A DNA stretch of 64,000 nucleotides from UBA2136 sp963974105 (GTDB taxonomy: Bacteria; Pseudomonadota; Alphaproteobacteria; UBA2136). The notes under the pieces were generated by a model, which had not been told where the DNA came from, did not search any database, and saw nothing but the letters and a program-made list of their open reading frames with translations. The DNA is taken from positions 186,001 through 250,000 of the forward strand of contig CAXBBG010000001.1 of assembly GCA_963974105.1 (NCBI GenBank), written 5' to 3'. Shown here piece by piece: positions 7,538-16,872 of the stretch. Position numbers and translations under genes: made by a program. Every line of letters begins with the position of its first letter. The first letter of the stretch is position 1.

Positions 7538-8938
7538 TTACTTCTCTTTTGGCCCTATCATTTCTTCTGGACGTACAAGGTTGTCAAACTCGTCTGCAGT
7601 CAAAAACTCTAACGCAACAGCAGATTCTTTTAATGTAAGACCTTCTTCATGGGCTTTTTTCGCAACCTTTGCAGACTTGTCATAACCAATATGTGGGTTT
7701 AAAGCTGTCACCAACATCAATGATTCGTTTAAGTTACGTTCAATGCGCTCGTGGTTTGGCTCAATACCAACCAAACATTTATCTGTAAAGCTATTGCAGG
7801 CGTCTGCCATTAAACGACATGACTGTAAGAAGTTGAAGATCATCACTGGTTTAAAAACGTTCAGTTCCATATGACCGTTCATACCACCAATTGTTATTGC
7901 TGCATCGTTGCCAACCACTTGCGCACATACCATTGTCATAGCTTCGCACTGTGTTGGGTTTACTTTACCTGGCATAATAGAACTACCCGGTTCATTTGAA
8001 GGTAAAATAAGCTCGCCTAAACCACAACGTGGTCCTGAAGCTAACAAGCGTAAATCGTTTGCTATTTTCATTAAGGATGCCGAAACTGTTTTAAGCGCAC
8101 CACTTGAATGCACAATTGCATCGTGCGCAGCCAATCCTTCAAATAAGTTTTCAGCTTGTATGTGATGACGGTTGGTTAAACGAGAAATTTCAACCACCAC
8201 GCGTTCACCAAATTCAGGATGTGTGTTTAAGCCTGTACCTACAGCTGTACCGCCAATTGCAAGTTCACGCAGTCCATCTAATGATTCTTTGACGCGGCGT
8301 ATGCTATGGCTCATTTGAGATGCGTAACCTGAAAACTCTTGTCCAAGTGTAAGCGGTGTGGCGTCTTGCAAGTGCGTGCGACCAATTTTAATAATATAAC
8401 GAAAAGCTTCCGCCTTTGTTTCAAGCGCATCGTGCATTTTTTCAAGTGCTGGTATAACAGAACCTTCTACGGCTTCAAGTGCGGCAATATACATAGCCGT
8501 TGGAAATGTGTCGTTTGAAGATTGCCCGTAGTTTACGTTATCGTTCGGGTGTACAGGCGTTTTAGAACCAAGCGCACCACCCATAATTTCAATGGCACGG
8601 TTTGCAATAACTTCATTCACGTTCATGTTTGTTTGCGTTCCACTTCCTGTTTGCCAAACAACCAAAGGAAAATGGTCGTTTAAATATCCATTGATAACTT
8701 CATCAGCCGCTTTGCAAATGTTCGCAGAAATATCACGGTCAAGCAAACCAAGGTCGGCATTTACAGTGGCCGCCGCTTTTTTAAGGATAGCAAATGAGCG
8801 AATAAGTTCGATTGGTAACTTTTCTTCACCAATTTCAAAATTTTCCAATGACCTTTGTGTTTGAGCACCCCAATAACGGTTTGCTGGTACGCTTACTGTA
8901 CCCATGGTGTCATATTCAGTACGAAACTCTTCAGTCAT
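7538..8938 (-). CDS. fumC: Fumarate hydratase class II
   Basis: Catalyses fumarate plus water to L-malate in the TCA cycle; an iron-independent, oxygen-stable homotetramer. The product has the superfamily signature GSSIMPGKVNP, the GSGTQTNMNVNEV and SSNDTFPTAMYIAA segments, and THLQDATPLTLGQEFSGY. I place the start at the ATG 8936-8938 (466 residues, MTEEFRTEYDTMG), because AAGGA lies eight bases upstream of it; an ATG three codons earlier abuts that ribosome binding site. It sits on the same strand as sdhA, the adjoining step, but is separated from it by several transcription units. Confidence 0.97.
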   Translation of the reverse strand: MTEEFRTEYDTMGTVSVPANRYWGAQTQRSLENFEIGEEKLPIELIRSFAILKKAAATVNADLGLLDRDISANICKAADEVINGYLNDHFPLVVWQTGSGTQTNMNVNEVIANRAIEIMGGALGSKTPVHPNDNVNYGQSSNDTFPTAMYIAALEAVEGSVIPALEKMHDALETKAEAFRYIIKIGRTHLQDATPLTLGQEFSGYASQMSHSIRRVKESLDGLRELAIGGTAVGTGLNTHPEFGERVVVEISRLTNRHHIQAENLFEGLAAHDAIVHSSGALKTVSASLMKIANDLRLLASGPRCGLGELILPSNEPGSSIMPGKVNPTQCEAMTMVCAQVVGNDAAITIGGMNGHMELNVFKPVMIFNFLQSCRLMADACNSFTDKCLVGIEPNHERIERNLNESLMLVTALNPHIGYDKSAKVAKKAHEEGLTLKESAVALEFLTADEFDNLVRPEEMIGPKEK

Positions 8939-9081
8939 TTTAGTCATCCTTTAATTTATTTTGTAATTCATTTTGCCAAAGTTATATGCACACGTCACGT
9001 TTTTCCAACATTTTAAATCATTTCACATCATTAAAAGACACTCTCTTTGGCTTTATTGTCACTTAATACGACGAAGCCTGC

Positions 9082-9110
9082 TTGACCATTGCTAAAGTAT
9101 AAGATATAAC
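9082..9110 (+). promoter_or_regulatory. Sigma-70 type promoter of the tRNA gene
   Basis: -35 TTGACC (9082-9087), 17-base spacer, -10 TATAAC (9105-9110). Predicted start about 9117, a few bases before the mature tRNA. Confidence 0.75.
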
Positions 9111-9122
9111 TCTTCCCCAAGT

Positions 9123-9199
9123 GGGGCGGTAGCTCAGTTGGTTAGAGCAGAGCACTCATAATGCTTTGGTCGGGGGTTCAAGTCCCTCTCGCCCTACCA
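9123..9199 (+). tRNA. tRNA with CAT anticodon (elongator Met or lysidine-modified Ile2)
   Basis: A 77-base cloverleaf: acceptor GGGGCGG/TCGCCCT with G-U at both ends, D arm TAGCTCAG...GAGC, anticodon arm GAGCA-CTCATAA-TGCTT with CAT anticodon, T arm GGGGG-TTCAAGT-CCCTC, encoded CCA. It lacks the GGG/CCC anticodon-stem pairs and the 1-72 mismatch of an initiator. The C5-G68 pair and the TTGGTCG segment after the anticodon stem look more like Ile2 than Met, but sequence reading alone does not settle it. It stands alone directly upstream of nirK. Confidence 0.93.
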
Positions 9200-9478
9200 C
9201 TTATTTTAAAATTCCCATATATATTTCCTAAAAGATAGATCAAAATAGATAACCACAAAGGTTGTTTTTGCCATGCTTAATGAACATAATATATGTTAGA
9301 GATTATGAATAATATAAGCTAGAATTTTAAATAGCTCACAGGATAGGTGCCTATTTTTTTTGACAAAAAATAATAACCACAATTTTTTTGTAGGTATTAC
9401 TTGATTAAGCATAAAAAGAAGCGTAAAGTTTATTTATTCATACTAGAAATGATTGTTATAAAATTAAGGATTACACCA

Positions 9479-10567
9479 ATGAAAACAAAACTCATTTTAA
9501 ATCTATTTCTTGCTTCGGCGCTTTTAACGTCGGTCAGTAATGTCGCATTAAGCGAACCCGCAGACAGCCTGCCACGCGTTACACAAGAACTTGTTGCACC
9601 TCCATTTGTACCAAAGCACGATCAAGTAGCTAAAGGTGGGCCAAAAGTCGTTCAAGTTCGATTAGAAATTGAAGAAAAATTATTAGAAATCGACGACGAC
9701 GGCACCAAAGTTTGGGCCATGACTTATAACGGCACTGTTCCAGGCCCTATGATTATTGCCCATGAAGGTGACTATGTTGAATTAACGCTTGTAAACCCTG
9801 AAACAAACTCTATGGAACACAACATTGACTTCCACGCAGCAACTGGAGCGCTTGGTGGCGGTGGTTTAACCCACGTTTCACCGGGTGAAGAAGTTGTTTT
9901 AAGATTTAAGGCTACTCGTCCAGGTACCTTTGTTTACCACTGCGCACCTGGAGGTATTATGATTCCTTGGCACGTTGTGTCAGGAATGAATGGCGCGATC
10001 ACAATTCTCCCACGTGACGGGCTAAAAGACGAAAACGGAAAACCTGTGACTTATGATAAAGCGTTTTATATTGGTGAACAAGACTTCTACGTTGCTAAGG
10101 ATGAAAATGGCGAATACAAACAGTATGAAGAAATTTTCGATGGCTATGACGACACAATTGCCGTTATGAACACTTTAACACCAAGCCATATTGTATTTAA
10201 TGGTGCTAGAGGTGCGCTCACTGGTGACAATGCTATGAAGTCTAAAGTTGGTGAAACTGTGCTTATTATTCACTCTCAAGCGAACAGAGATACGCGCCCA
10301 CACCTTATTGGTGGACACGGTAGCCTTGTTTGGGAAAAAGGTTCATTCAACGATAAACCACAAACAAACTTAGAAACATGGTTTATCCCTGGTGGTTCTG
10401 CTGGTGCAGCAATGTACACATTTGAACAACCTGGTACTTATGCTTATCTAAACCACAACCTTATTGAAGGTGTTATGAAAGGTGCTACAGCTCACTTTGT
10501 TGTAGACGGTGAATGGGACAACGACTTAATGAAACAAGTTAAAGCACCAACCGAAATCACAAAGTAA
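9479..10567 (+). CDS. nirK: Copper-containing nitrite reductase (NO-forming)
   Basis: Reduces nitrite to nitric oxide in the periplasm, the key step of denitrification. From the chosen ATG (AAGGA eight bases upstream) the 362-residue product has a signal peptide (about 1-25) and two cupredoxin domains. Type 1 copper ligands: H114, C155, H165, M170 (YHCAPGGIMIPWHVVSGMNG). Type 2 ligands: H119, H154 and H326 (YLNHNL). Catalytic D117 and H275 are present. The one-residue insertion in APGGIMIPW is like Rhodobacter-type NirK. Longer upstream starts would destroy the signal peptide. nirV follows seven bases after the stop. No nor or nos genes are nearby; I found no convincing full FNR/NnrR box upstream. 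Confidence 0.96.
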   Translation: MKTKLILNLFLASALLTSVSNVALSEPADSLPRVTQELVAPPFVPKHDQVAKGGPKVVQVRLEIEEKLLEIDDDGTKVWAMTYNGTVPGPMIIAHEGDYVELTLVNPETNSMEHNIDFHAATGALGGGGLTHVSPGEEVVLRFKATRPGTFVYHCAPGGIMIPWHVVSGMNGAITILPRDGLKDENGKPVTYDKAFYIGEQDFYVAKDENGEYKQYEEIFDGYDDTIAVMNTLTPSHIVFNGARGALTGDNAMKSKVGETVLIIHSQANRDTRPHLIGGHGSLVWEKGSFNDKPQTNLETWFIPGGSAGAAMYTFEQPGTYAYLNHNLIEGVMKGATAHFVVDGEWDNDLMKQVKAPTEITK

Positions 10568-10574
10568 CACGTCC

Positions 10575-11390
10575 ATGAAAATGGTTAAGCACATTACGTT
10601 AGGTATAGTCATAAGCCTTATTATTATAGGTTTAGACTATACCTTTCGCCTTTCTAAAAACGCAGAACCACAAAAGCTAATAACCACATCAACAATTCAC
10701 AATATTGAATTTGTACAAATACCTACAGGTGAATTCACTATATTTATGCCGATTACAGAAAGTGTGGTAGGTTTAAGTTATATAGAAAAAGACGTTACGT
10801 TTACAAAACCATTTGCCATAAGCAAATATGAAATTACTCGCAAACAATGGCAAGACTGCACAGATGATGGTATTTGTAAAAATGCTAAAAGACAACGTTC
10901 ATGGCAAACGCCAAACCATCCCATGACAAATATCAGCTGGCAAGATGCGGCGACCTATGCCCAATGGCTTTCAGATAAAACAGGCGAAAATTACAGGCTA
11001 CCCACAGAAGAAGAATGGCTTTATGTTGCCCACGAAGGCAAGCCCTACACACCTAAAAAATTTGTGGACGAAGATTTATTATTCAAGCAAGACATCAGGC
11101 GAGAAGAAACCAAATCCAAAGGTGATTTTGGTGCAAATAATTGGGGCGTTCACGATATGAATGGCAGTACCACAGAGTGGACGCTCAGCTGTTGGCGTGC
11201 ATCAAAAGGGAAAAGCCTAGAATATGTTGATACAGCTATTTTAAAAGATCGCCGTGAATGCGGCATTCGTATATTGCAAGGCAATGACCGTGTCCATCTA
11301 CCCTATTTCATTAAAAACCCTATTGGTGGGGGCTGTTCTACAGGTAAAGTGCCAAGCCACGTTGGCATGCGATTAGTTAAAGAACTATAA
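10575..11390 (+). CDS. nirV: NirV-like formylglycine-generating-enzyme domain protein
   Basis: A 271-residue protein with an N-terminal membrane anchor (about residues 5-23) and one FGE-sulfatase/SUMF1-type domain: VQIPTGEF, PFAISKYEITRKQW, HPMTNISWQDAATYAQWLS, YRLPTEEEWLYVA, WGVHDMNGSTTEWT and a C-terminal GMRLVKEL. It starts seven bases after nirK, the usual place of nirV in Rhodobacter and Agrobacterium, where it accompanies nirK; its biochemical role there is not established. The paired active-site cysteines of true formylglycine generators are not evident, so oxidation of a sulfatase cysteine is unlikely. A periplasmic structural or maturation role for NirK is inference. Confidence 0.85.
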   Translation: MKMVKHITLGIVISLIIIGLDYTFRLSKNAEPQKLITTSTIHNIEFVQIPTGEFTIFMPITESVVGLSYIEKDVTFTKPFAISKYEITRKQWQDCTDDGICKNAKRQRSWQTPNHPMTNISWQDAATYAQWLSDKTGENYRLPTEEEWLYVAHEGKPYTPKKFVDEDLLFKQDIRREETKSKGDFGANNWGVHDMNGSTTEWTLSCWRASKGKSLEYVDTAILKDRRECGIRILQGNDRVHLPYFIKNPIGGGCSTGKVPSHVGMRLVKEL

Positions 11391-11408
11391 AACCTTAAAG
11401 ATAAATAT

Positions 11409-12419
11409 CTAAGATTGAGCTATTTTACCGTATGCCTTTTTCCGCGCTGCTAAATAATCTATTTTTAATTGCTGAATAATACCTGTCATCATAGCAATTT
11501 CATCTTGAATGAAGGATATATCATCGAGGTCATAGACTGTTTTTTCAATAGAGGGCGCTTCAAACAAATTAACTGTAAACGGCACCATAAACAACGCATA
11601 TTGCCCCCAAAACTCGCACTCCATACAGCCTTTCATATTAGAGATATGCGCTTCTAATAGGTCTTTATTTTTTGAAATTTTGGCTATTGTTAATTTTTTA
11701 TAAAATAGTGTATCTAGATCAATCAAACGTTCAAGCATAGCAGGCGATAAAATATAGCGTGCACTTTGCTGGTCGGTTGAATAGACTTCATATCGTCTTT
11801 CAAATTCTGGATTCTCTAGCCTGACAGACTCTTTATTGCTAAGTTTGTCTTTTAAAAAATTCGCAAATTTCCCGATATCTCGACCCACTGTTGTATGCGC
11901 CTGAAATTCAAATGGCATCGTCAATAAAATGGCCGCCCCTTTAAAAACGGTGCTCGTGTTTTTATCACGTTTAACTTGTAGTTTCAGCTCACAAAATTCA
12001 AAGTGAATATCGTCTATGTTTCCATGAAAATAATCATCAGATTTGATACGGTTATAATATGGGGTAATATGCGTTTTTTTAATTTTGTCCATATCAATAC
12101 AGCCGCTAACATCATATTTAAAGTCGCCAAAACCTTTCAATACAGCTGGTAAAACAAGTTTTTTATAAGACAATTTATAGGGCTTCAAACAAGCATGCAC
12201 CCAATAATAAATCAGCGCACCCAAAATAAAACCAATAACAGGAAGCCCGCCCATATAAAAAAGTTCTAAACCTAAAGCGATAACTACTAAAGGCACACCT
12301 ATATATAAAGCCAAATCTTTACGCTTAAGATATGTGGCATAACATTCAACTCTTAAAGCTTCTAACTTACTTAAGTGTGGGCGCAAGCGTTCTTTTATTT
12401 TTTCAATATCTTCTGGCAA
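11409..12419 (-). CDS. DUF3137 family membrane protein
   Basis: A 336-residue protein with two adjacent membrane helices (about residues 38-76, either side of a short YMGG turn) followed by a large soluble domain. The domain contains DYFHGNIDDIHFEFCELKL and VFKGAAILLTMPFEF, features of DUF3137 proteins, which typically sit beside LemA. It begins nine bases after the lemA stop and is surely co-transcribed with it. Function in the family is unknown; membrane-associated. The gene converges on nirV with only 18 bases between stops and no clear terminator. Confidence 0.85.
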   Translation of the reverse strand: MPEDIEKIKERLRPHLSKLEALRVECYATYLKRKDLALYIGVPLVVIALGLELFYMGGLPVIGFILGALIYYWVHACLKPYKLSYKKLVLPAVLKGFGDFKYDVSGCIDMDKIKKTHITPYYNRIKSDDYFHGNIDDIHFEFCELKLQVKRDKNTSTVFKGAAILLTMPFEFQAHTTVGRDIGKFANFLKDKLSNKESVRLENPEFERRYEVYSTDQQSARYILSPAMLERLIDLDTLFYKKLTIAKISKNKDLLEAHISNMKGCMECEFWGQYALFMVPFTVNLFEAPSIEKTVYDLDDISFIQDEIAMMTGIIQQLKIDYLAARKKAYGKIAQS

Positions 12420-12428
12420 TTTATAAGC

Positions 12429-12995
12429 TTACTTTAAATAGTCGCTTGCATTGACATCTTTTTTATCGGCTTCGCTTGCTTCAAAAAAGGCCATAGGTTT
12501 AACACCTAGCATCGCGGCTAAAATTGTCCCTGGGAAAATTTGAATGGCATTATGCAGCGCTGTGACAGACGCATTGTAACTACGACGTGCTGCTGAAATA
12601 TGTTCTTCCACATCCGCATACACACGCTGAGCTTCCACCATAGACTCTTGTGACTTCAGGTCTGGGTAGTTTTCTACAGCAACCATTAAACCCGACATTT
12701 TATTTTCAAGCATGCCTTCTAATTTAAAACGTTCTTCATTATTTTGTGATTCAGACGCTTTTAGAACCTTTGTGCGTAGTTCTGTGATTTCTGTTAACAA
12801 CAGTTTTTCATGGTCCATAAATTTTTGTGCAATTTTAAGGATATTAGGGACAAGGTCTGTGCGCTTTTTAAGTTGTATATCAATACCTGAATAACTTTCT
12901 TGCGCTTTATTACGCTTAGAAATAATACTCACATACCAAAAATAAAGCACCAATACAGGTACACCCACATAAACGAAAATCATATAATCTTGCAT
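12429..12995 (-). CDS. lemA: LemA family protein
   Basis: A 188-residue protein with a single N-terminal membrane helix (about residues 5-23) and then a helical-bundle domain carrying the family hallmarks: SYSGIDIQLKKRTDLVPNIL, VENYPDLKSQESM, EEHISAARRSYNASVTALHNAIQIFPG. LemA proteins have the N terminus outside and are found widely, often with DUF3137 as here; no enzymatic role is known. It is the first gene of the two-gene unit. The 180 bases upstream diverge from a small unknown gene. Confidence 0.92.
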   Translation of the reverse strand: MQDYMIFVYVGVPVLVLYFWYVSIISKRNKAQESYSGIDIQLKKRTDLVPNILKIAQKFMDHEKLLLTEITELRTKVLKASESQNNEERFKLEGMLENKMSGLMVAVENYPDLKSQESMVEAQRVYADVEEHISAARRSYNASVTALHNAIQIFPGTILAAMLGVKPMAFFEASEADKKDVNASDYLK

Positions 12996-13175
12996 ATTCT
13001 TAAAACACCTTTTTATTTCACATTATAAGAAAATACCAGTCAACGTCAAAACTGTCCATAAGCTTATTAAAATCTTTACAAAAATGCAAAATCACAAGTA
13101 TCTAAAAACCCATAAAAAGCTTATAGGACAACACCTACAGCTTGAATTACACATATATAATACCCATAATTAGGT

Positions 13176-13385
13176 ATGAAACTTAACGAGCTAGAAAGTA
13201 ACTTAATGCAAATAAATGGATTTCTCATTCTTTATGCCTCTGATGGCACATATTCTATTTTAGAGGAAAAAGATAAGAAACCTTTTCATTTTAGTATAAA
13301 GCGTAAAAAAATGTCCTACGACGAAATGCTTAATTACGTCCAAAAATTACGCCAAAACGAAGATAGAAGCTCTACAGCCGCTTAA
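13176..13385 (+). CDS. Small protein of unknown function
   Basis: A 69-residue, basic, soluble protein with predicted strand-strand-helix order (FLILYASDGTYSIL, PFHFSIKRKKM, YDEMLNYVQKLRQ). Its stop codon abuts the stop of convergent prpD with no gap. The ribosome binding site is weak. No family recognised. The length and protein-like composition favour a real gene, but evidence is thin. Confidence 0.5.
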   Translation: MKLNELESNLMQINGFLILYASDGTYSILEEKDKKPFHFSIKRKKMSYDEMLNYVQKLRQNEDRSSTAA

Positions 13386-14825
13386 CTAAAGTTTCCACAT
13401 ATCCATAAAAGTATGCACAGGCATAGACTTAAAGTCATTTACGCCCATTTGCGTAATAATGTCGTCTGATTTTTTACTACCAAAGTGATTATGGATGGCA
13501 TCTTTAAATTTATTCACCAATACAGGCATTCCTTCCGCACGGCGCCTGCGATGACCAATCGGATATTCCACCGTGACAAGCTCTGTTTGAGAACCGTCTT
13601 TAAAGGTTACTTGCACCGCATTGGCAATAGACCTTTTTTCGGGGTTATGATAGTCGGCGCTAAATTGTTTATTTTCCTGCACCACCATTTTAGAACGCAA
13701 GGCATCAATGCGCTTGTCACATGCAACATTATCTTCGTAATGCTTGGCTTCAAGGTTGCCAAATAACAAGCCACACGCCACCATATATTGCAAGCAGTGG
13801 TCACGGTCAGCAGGGTTATAAAGTTGCCCTTCTTTTGAAATAATGCGGATAGCACTTTCGTGCGTTATCAGGTCAATACGTTCAATTTCGTCTAATTTAT
13901 CATGAATATCACTGTGCAAAGTTACAGCACATTCTACTGCTGTTTGGGCATGAAACTCGGCAGGGAAAGAAATTTTAAACAACACATTTTCCATCACATA
14001 GCTGCCATAGTCACGCTGAAATTTAAAAGGTTTACCCTTAAATAAAACGTCATAAAAACCCCAAACAGGCGCAGTTAATGCCGTTGGATACCCCACTTCG
14101 CCTGTAAGCGCTGTAAAGGCCAAGCGGACAGCTCTTGAGGTTGCGTCACCCGCCGCCCAGCTTTTACGTGGCCCTGCGTTAGGTGCGTGGCGATATGTGC
14201 GCAAGCTTTGCCCGTCAACAAAGGCTTGGGAAAGCGCACTTTTAACTGTTTCTAAATCGGCACCTAAAAGTTTAGCCGCCACCGCAGTCGACGCTATTTT
14301 AACCAATAAAACATGGTCAAGACCAACTTTATTAAAGCTGTTTTCAAGCGCTAAACAGCCTTGAATTTCGTGCGCTTGCACCATGCACTCTAAAACCGTT
14401 TGCATGGTTAATGGCGCTTTATTCTGCGCTATATTTTTTCGGCTTACATGGTCTGCCACCGCTAAAATAGCACCTAAGTTGTCGCTGGGGTGACCCCATT
14501 CAGCCGCAAGCCATGTGTCGTTATAGTCAAGCCAACGTATCATACAGCCAATATCAAACGCTGCTTTAATAGGGTCAAGTTTATGTTTTGTGCCTGGAAT
14601 AGGCGTGGCATGGGGTACCACCGTCCCTTCAACCACAGGGCCTAAATGCTTCACGCAGGCAGGGAATTCAAGTGCAAGCATGGCGCAAGCCAAACTATCC
14701 ATCAGGCAATAATGTGCCGTTTCTATCGATTCATTTGAATAGCCATCAAAGTTCATGACATAATCTGCAATATCACTTATAACCTTGTCATATTCACCAC
14801 GAATATTTTGTTCGACTGCGCTCAT
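13386..14825 (-). CDS. prpD: 2-methylcitrate dehydratase
   Basis: MmgE/PrpD-family enzyme converting 2-methylcitrate to 2-methyl-cis-aconitate in propionyl-CoA oxidation. The 479-residue length matches bacterial PrpD. Recognisable segments are the N-terminal helical part with DSLACAMLALEFPAC, IRWLDYNDTWLAAEWGHPSDNLGAILAVAD, RSWAAGDATSRAVRLA-like KSWAAGD, and SFPAEFHAQTAVECAV. It is the last gene of the thiolase-ACAD-prpB-prpC-prpD run, starting nine bases after the prpC stop. It needs no iron-sulfur cluster; the aconitase step that finishes the isomerisation is not in the window. Confidence 0.95.
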   Translation of the reverse strand: MSAVEQNIRGEYDKVISDIADYVMNFDGYSNESIETAHYCLMDSLACAMLALEFPACVKHLGPVVEGTVVPHATPIPGTKHKLDPIKAAFDIGCMIRWLDYNDTWLAAEWGHPSDNLGAILAVADHVSRKNIAQNKAPLTMQTVLECMVQAHEIQGCLALENSFNKVGLDHVLLVKIASTAVAAKLLGADLETVKSALSQAFVDGQSLRTYRHAPNAGPRKSWAAGDATSRAVRLAFTALTGEVGYPTALTAPVWGFYDVLFKGKPFKFQRDYGSYVMENVLFKISFPAEFHAQTAVECAVTLHSDIHDKLDEIERIDLITHESAIRIISKEGQLYNPADRDHCLQYMVACGLLFGNLEAKHYEDNVACDKRIDALRSKMVVQENKQFSADYHNPEKRSIANAVQVTFKDGSQTELVTVEYPIGHRRRRAEGMPVLVNKFKDAIHNHFGSKKSDDIITQMGVNDFKSMPVHTFMDMWKL

Positions 14826-14834
14826 TTTTTTACC

Positions 14835-15947
14835 CTATCTATTTTCAATATTCACATAGTCGCGGTCTGCAGGGCCTGTATAGTCGGCTGCAGGGCGAAT
14901 AAGTTTGTTATTGGCGCGTTGTTCGAATATGTGTGCAGCCCAGCCTGTTATGCGGCTCATGACAAAAATAGGCGTAAACATGCCCGTTGGAATACCCATA
15001 AAATGATATGCTGAAGCGCTGTAAAAATCTAAATTCGGGAACATATGTTTTTCGTCCCATAGCACTTTTTCTATCGCCTCTGATATATTGTATAAATTGA
15101 TATTATCTGCGTCCTCGGCTAATTTTTTTGAACATACTTTTATCACACGGTTACGTGGGTCGGCTTCTGTATAAACACGGTGTCCAAACCCCATAATAAG
15201 TTCTTTATTTTCTAGCATTCTCATAACACCCTTTTGAGCTTCTTCAGGTGTTTTAAATTTAGAAATAAGCTCCATTGCCATTTCATTTGCCCCACCATGC
15301 AGTGCCCCACGCAAAGCACCAATAGCACCAGTAACAGCACTGTGAATATCGCTTAGCGTTGCGGCAATCACACGTCCTGTAAAGGTTGATGCATTAAACT
15401 CATGCTCTGCATATAATATAAGAGAAATTTCCATCATTTTAATGTGTAAGTCAGATGGTTTTTTGCCATGTAAAAGAGTGAGAAAATGTTCAGCTACGCC
15501 TTCAGCTTCTGTTGTACATTCAATGCGCTTGTCGTCACGCGTGTAATGCCACCAATAATTTAAAATAGCTGGAAACGTTGCAATGAGGCGGTCGGTTACT
15601 TCAAACTGATCATTCAATTCATTTTCTGGTTCAATATTACCTAAGAATGAAACCGCTGTACGCATCACGTCCATGGGGTGTGTGTCGGTTGGAATTTGTT
15701 CGAGCACAAATTTAAGCTCTTTTGGTAAATCACGCAGGGCATGCAAACGCTTTTTATAAGCGACAAGTTCAGCTTTATTTGGCAAATGGTCATGCACCAA
15801 AAGGTGTGCAACTTCTTCAAAACAGGCATGTTCACAAAGGTCGTAAATACTATAGCCTCTGTAACGTAAATTATGCGCTCCGCCCGCTGATGAAATCTTT
15901 GTTTCTCCAGCGCTAATACCCGCCAATCCGCCTACTTTTTTTGTCAT
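14835..15947 (-). CDS. prpC: 2-methylcitrate synthase
   Basis: Citrate-synthase-fold enzyme condensing propionyl-CoA with oxaloacetate. The 370-residue size is typical of PrpC rather than the longer TCA citrate synthase. Motifs: GLAGISAGET and LRYRGYSIYDL at the N terminus, PTDTHPMDVMRTAVS, LHGGANEMAMEL (catalytic His), MGFGHRVYTEADPRNRV and NLDFYSASAYHFMGIP containing the catalytic Asp region. Its position between prpB (six bases upstream) and prpD fixes the assignment. Ordinary citrate may also be made as a side product. Confidence 0.95.
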   Translation of the reverse strand: MTKKVGGLAGISAGETKISSAGGAHNLRYRGYSIYDLCEHACFEEVAHLLVHDHLPNKAELVAYKKRLHALRDLPKELKFVLEQIPTDTHPMDVMRTAVSFLGNIEPENELNDQFEVTDRLIATFPAILNYWWHYTRDDKRIECTTEAEGVAEHFLTLLHGKKPSDLHIKMMEISLILYAEHEFNASTFTGRVIAATLSDIHSAVTGAIGALRGALHGGANEMAMELISKFKTPEEAQKGVMRMLENKELIMGFGHRVYTEADPRNRVIKVCSKKLAEDADNINLYNISEAIEKVLWDEKHMFPNLDFYSASAYHFMGIPTGMFTPIFVMSRITGWAAHIFEQRANNKLIRPAADYTGPADRDYVNIENR

Positions 15948-15952
15948 GCTAT

Positions 15953-16870
15953 TTACCTTCTTTTGATTTCTCTTAAACGCTCTAATGTTGTTTCTCGGTT
16001 GTCTGTTGTTGGGTCATAATTTAATATGGCATTATATTCACTGCGTGGACGCAATTCGCCCCTATCGACCATACCTTGTGTGGTGCCTGTTTTTTGAATT
16101 TCCGCCATCCAATTATTCACCAAACCATGCATGCCACGCGCCAATGAAACAGGGTATAAAACGATGTCAACTTTATGCTCTTTTAACTGCTTGGCTGTGT
16201 AGAGATCAATCTTACCGTATTCGGTTACGTTTGCCAAAAGCGGTACATCAGGACCAATAGCACCGCGTATACGGTCATACTGTTCTAGGTCTGGCATAGC
16301 CTCGGCAAATACAGCATCAGCACCCGCTTCCACGTAAGATATAATACGTTCAACAGCAGCGTTAAAACCGTCGGTTGCAAGGGCGTCAGTACGCGCCATA
16401 ATAACAAAATCTTCATCTTTAACGCTGCCCGACGTTTTACCTTTAACAGCCGCCTTAATACGCTCAACCATTTCCGCCTTTGAAACGATAGACTTACCAT
16501 CTAAATGTCCACAGCGCTTGTCTTCTGTTTGGTCTTCAATATGTAAACCAGCCGCCCCTTTTTTAATGTAGGTTTGCACCGTTTTTTCGGGGTCGCCAAA
16601 ACCTGTGTCGGCATCTGCCAGTAATGGCAAACTTGAAAGCCTTGTCATACAGCCAATGTGATAAGCAAAATCATCCAATTCAACAACGCCAACATCAGGA
16701 ATACCGTAATTAAAACAAGAAAGCCCCGCCCCACTTAAATAAGCGGCTTGAAAACCATTTTTTTCAAGTTGCATCATCATAAATGGATTTAAAACACCCA
16801 ATAATTGAAGAGGATCTCCTTCTTTTATAACCTGTTTAAGTTTTGCGCCTGGCGTTATTTTTTTTATCAT
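15953..16870 (-). CDS. prpB: 2-methylisocitrate lyase
   Basis: Splits 2-methylisocitrate to pyruvate and succinate, the last step of the methylcitrate cycle. The 305-residue protein of the isocitrate lyase/PEP mutase superfamily shows the active-site signature KRCGH (118-122), the metal-binding DADTGFGD (86-93), GAAGLHIEDQ, and ARTDA for substrate binding. The gene starts three bases after the acyl-CoA dehydrogenase stop and ends six bases before prpC, so it is tightly co-transcribed. Succinate produced here would feed SdhA and FumC. Confidence 0.95.
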   Translation of the reverse strand: MIKKITPGAKLKQVIKEGDPLQLLGVLNPFMMMQLEKNGFQAAYLSGAGLSCFNYGIPDVGVVELDDFAYHIGCMTRLSSLPLLADADTGFGDPEKTVQTYIKKGAAGLHIEDQTEDKRCGHLDGKSIVSKAEMVERIKAAVKGKTSGSVKDEDFVIMARTDALATDGFNAAVERIISYVEAGADAVFAEAMPDLEQYDRIRGAIGPDVPLLANVTEYGKIDLYTAKQLKEHKVDIVLYPVSLARGMHGLVNNWMAEIQKTGTTQGMVDRGELRPRSEYNAILNYDPTTDNRETTLERLREIKRR

Positions 16871-16872
16871 TT

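Noticed and set aside
9400..9420. FNR/NnrR box (TTGAT-N4-ATCAA) upstream of nirK
   Set aside because: Only the left half-site TTGAT is present; the right half reads CATAA.
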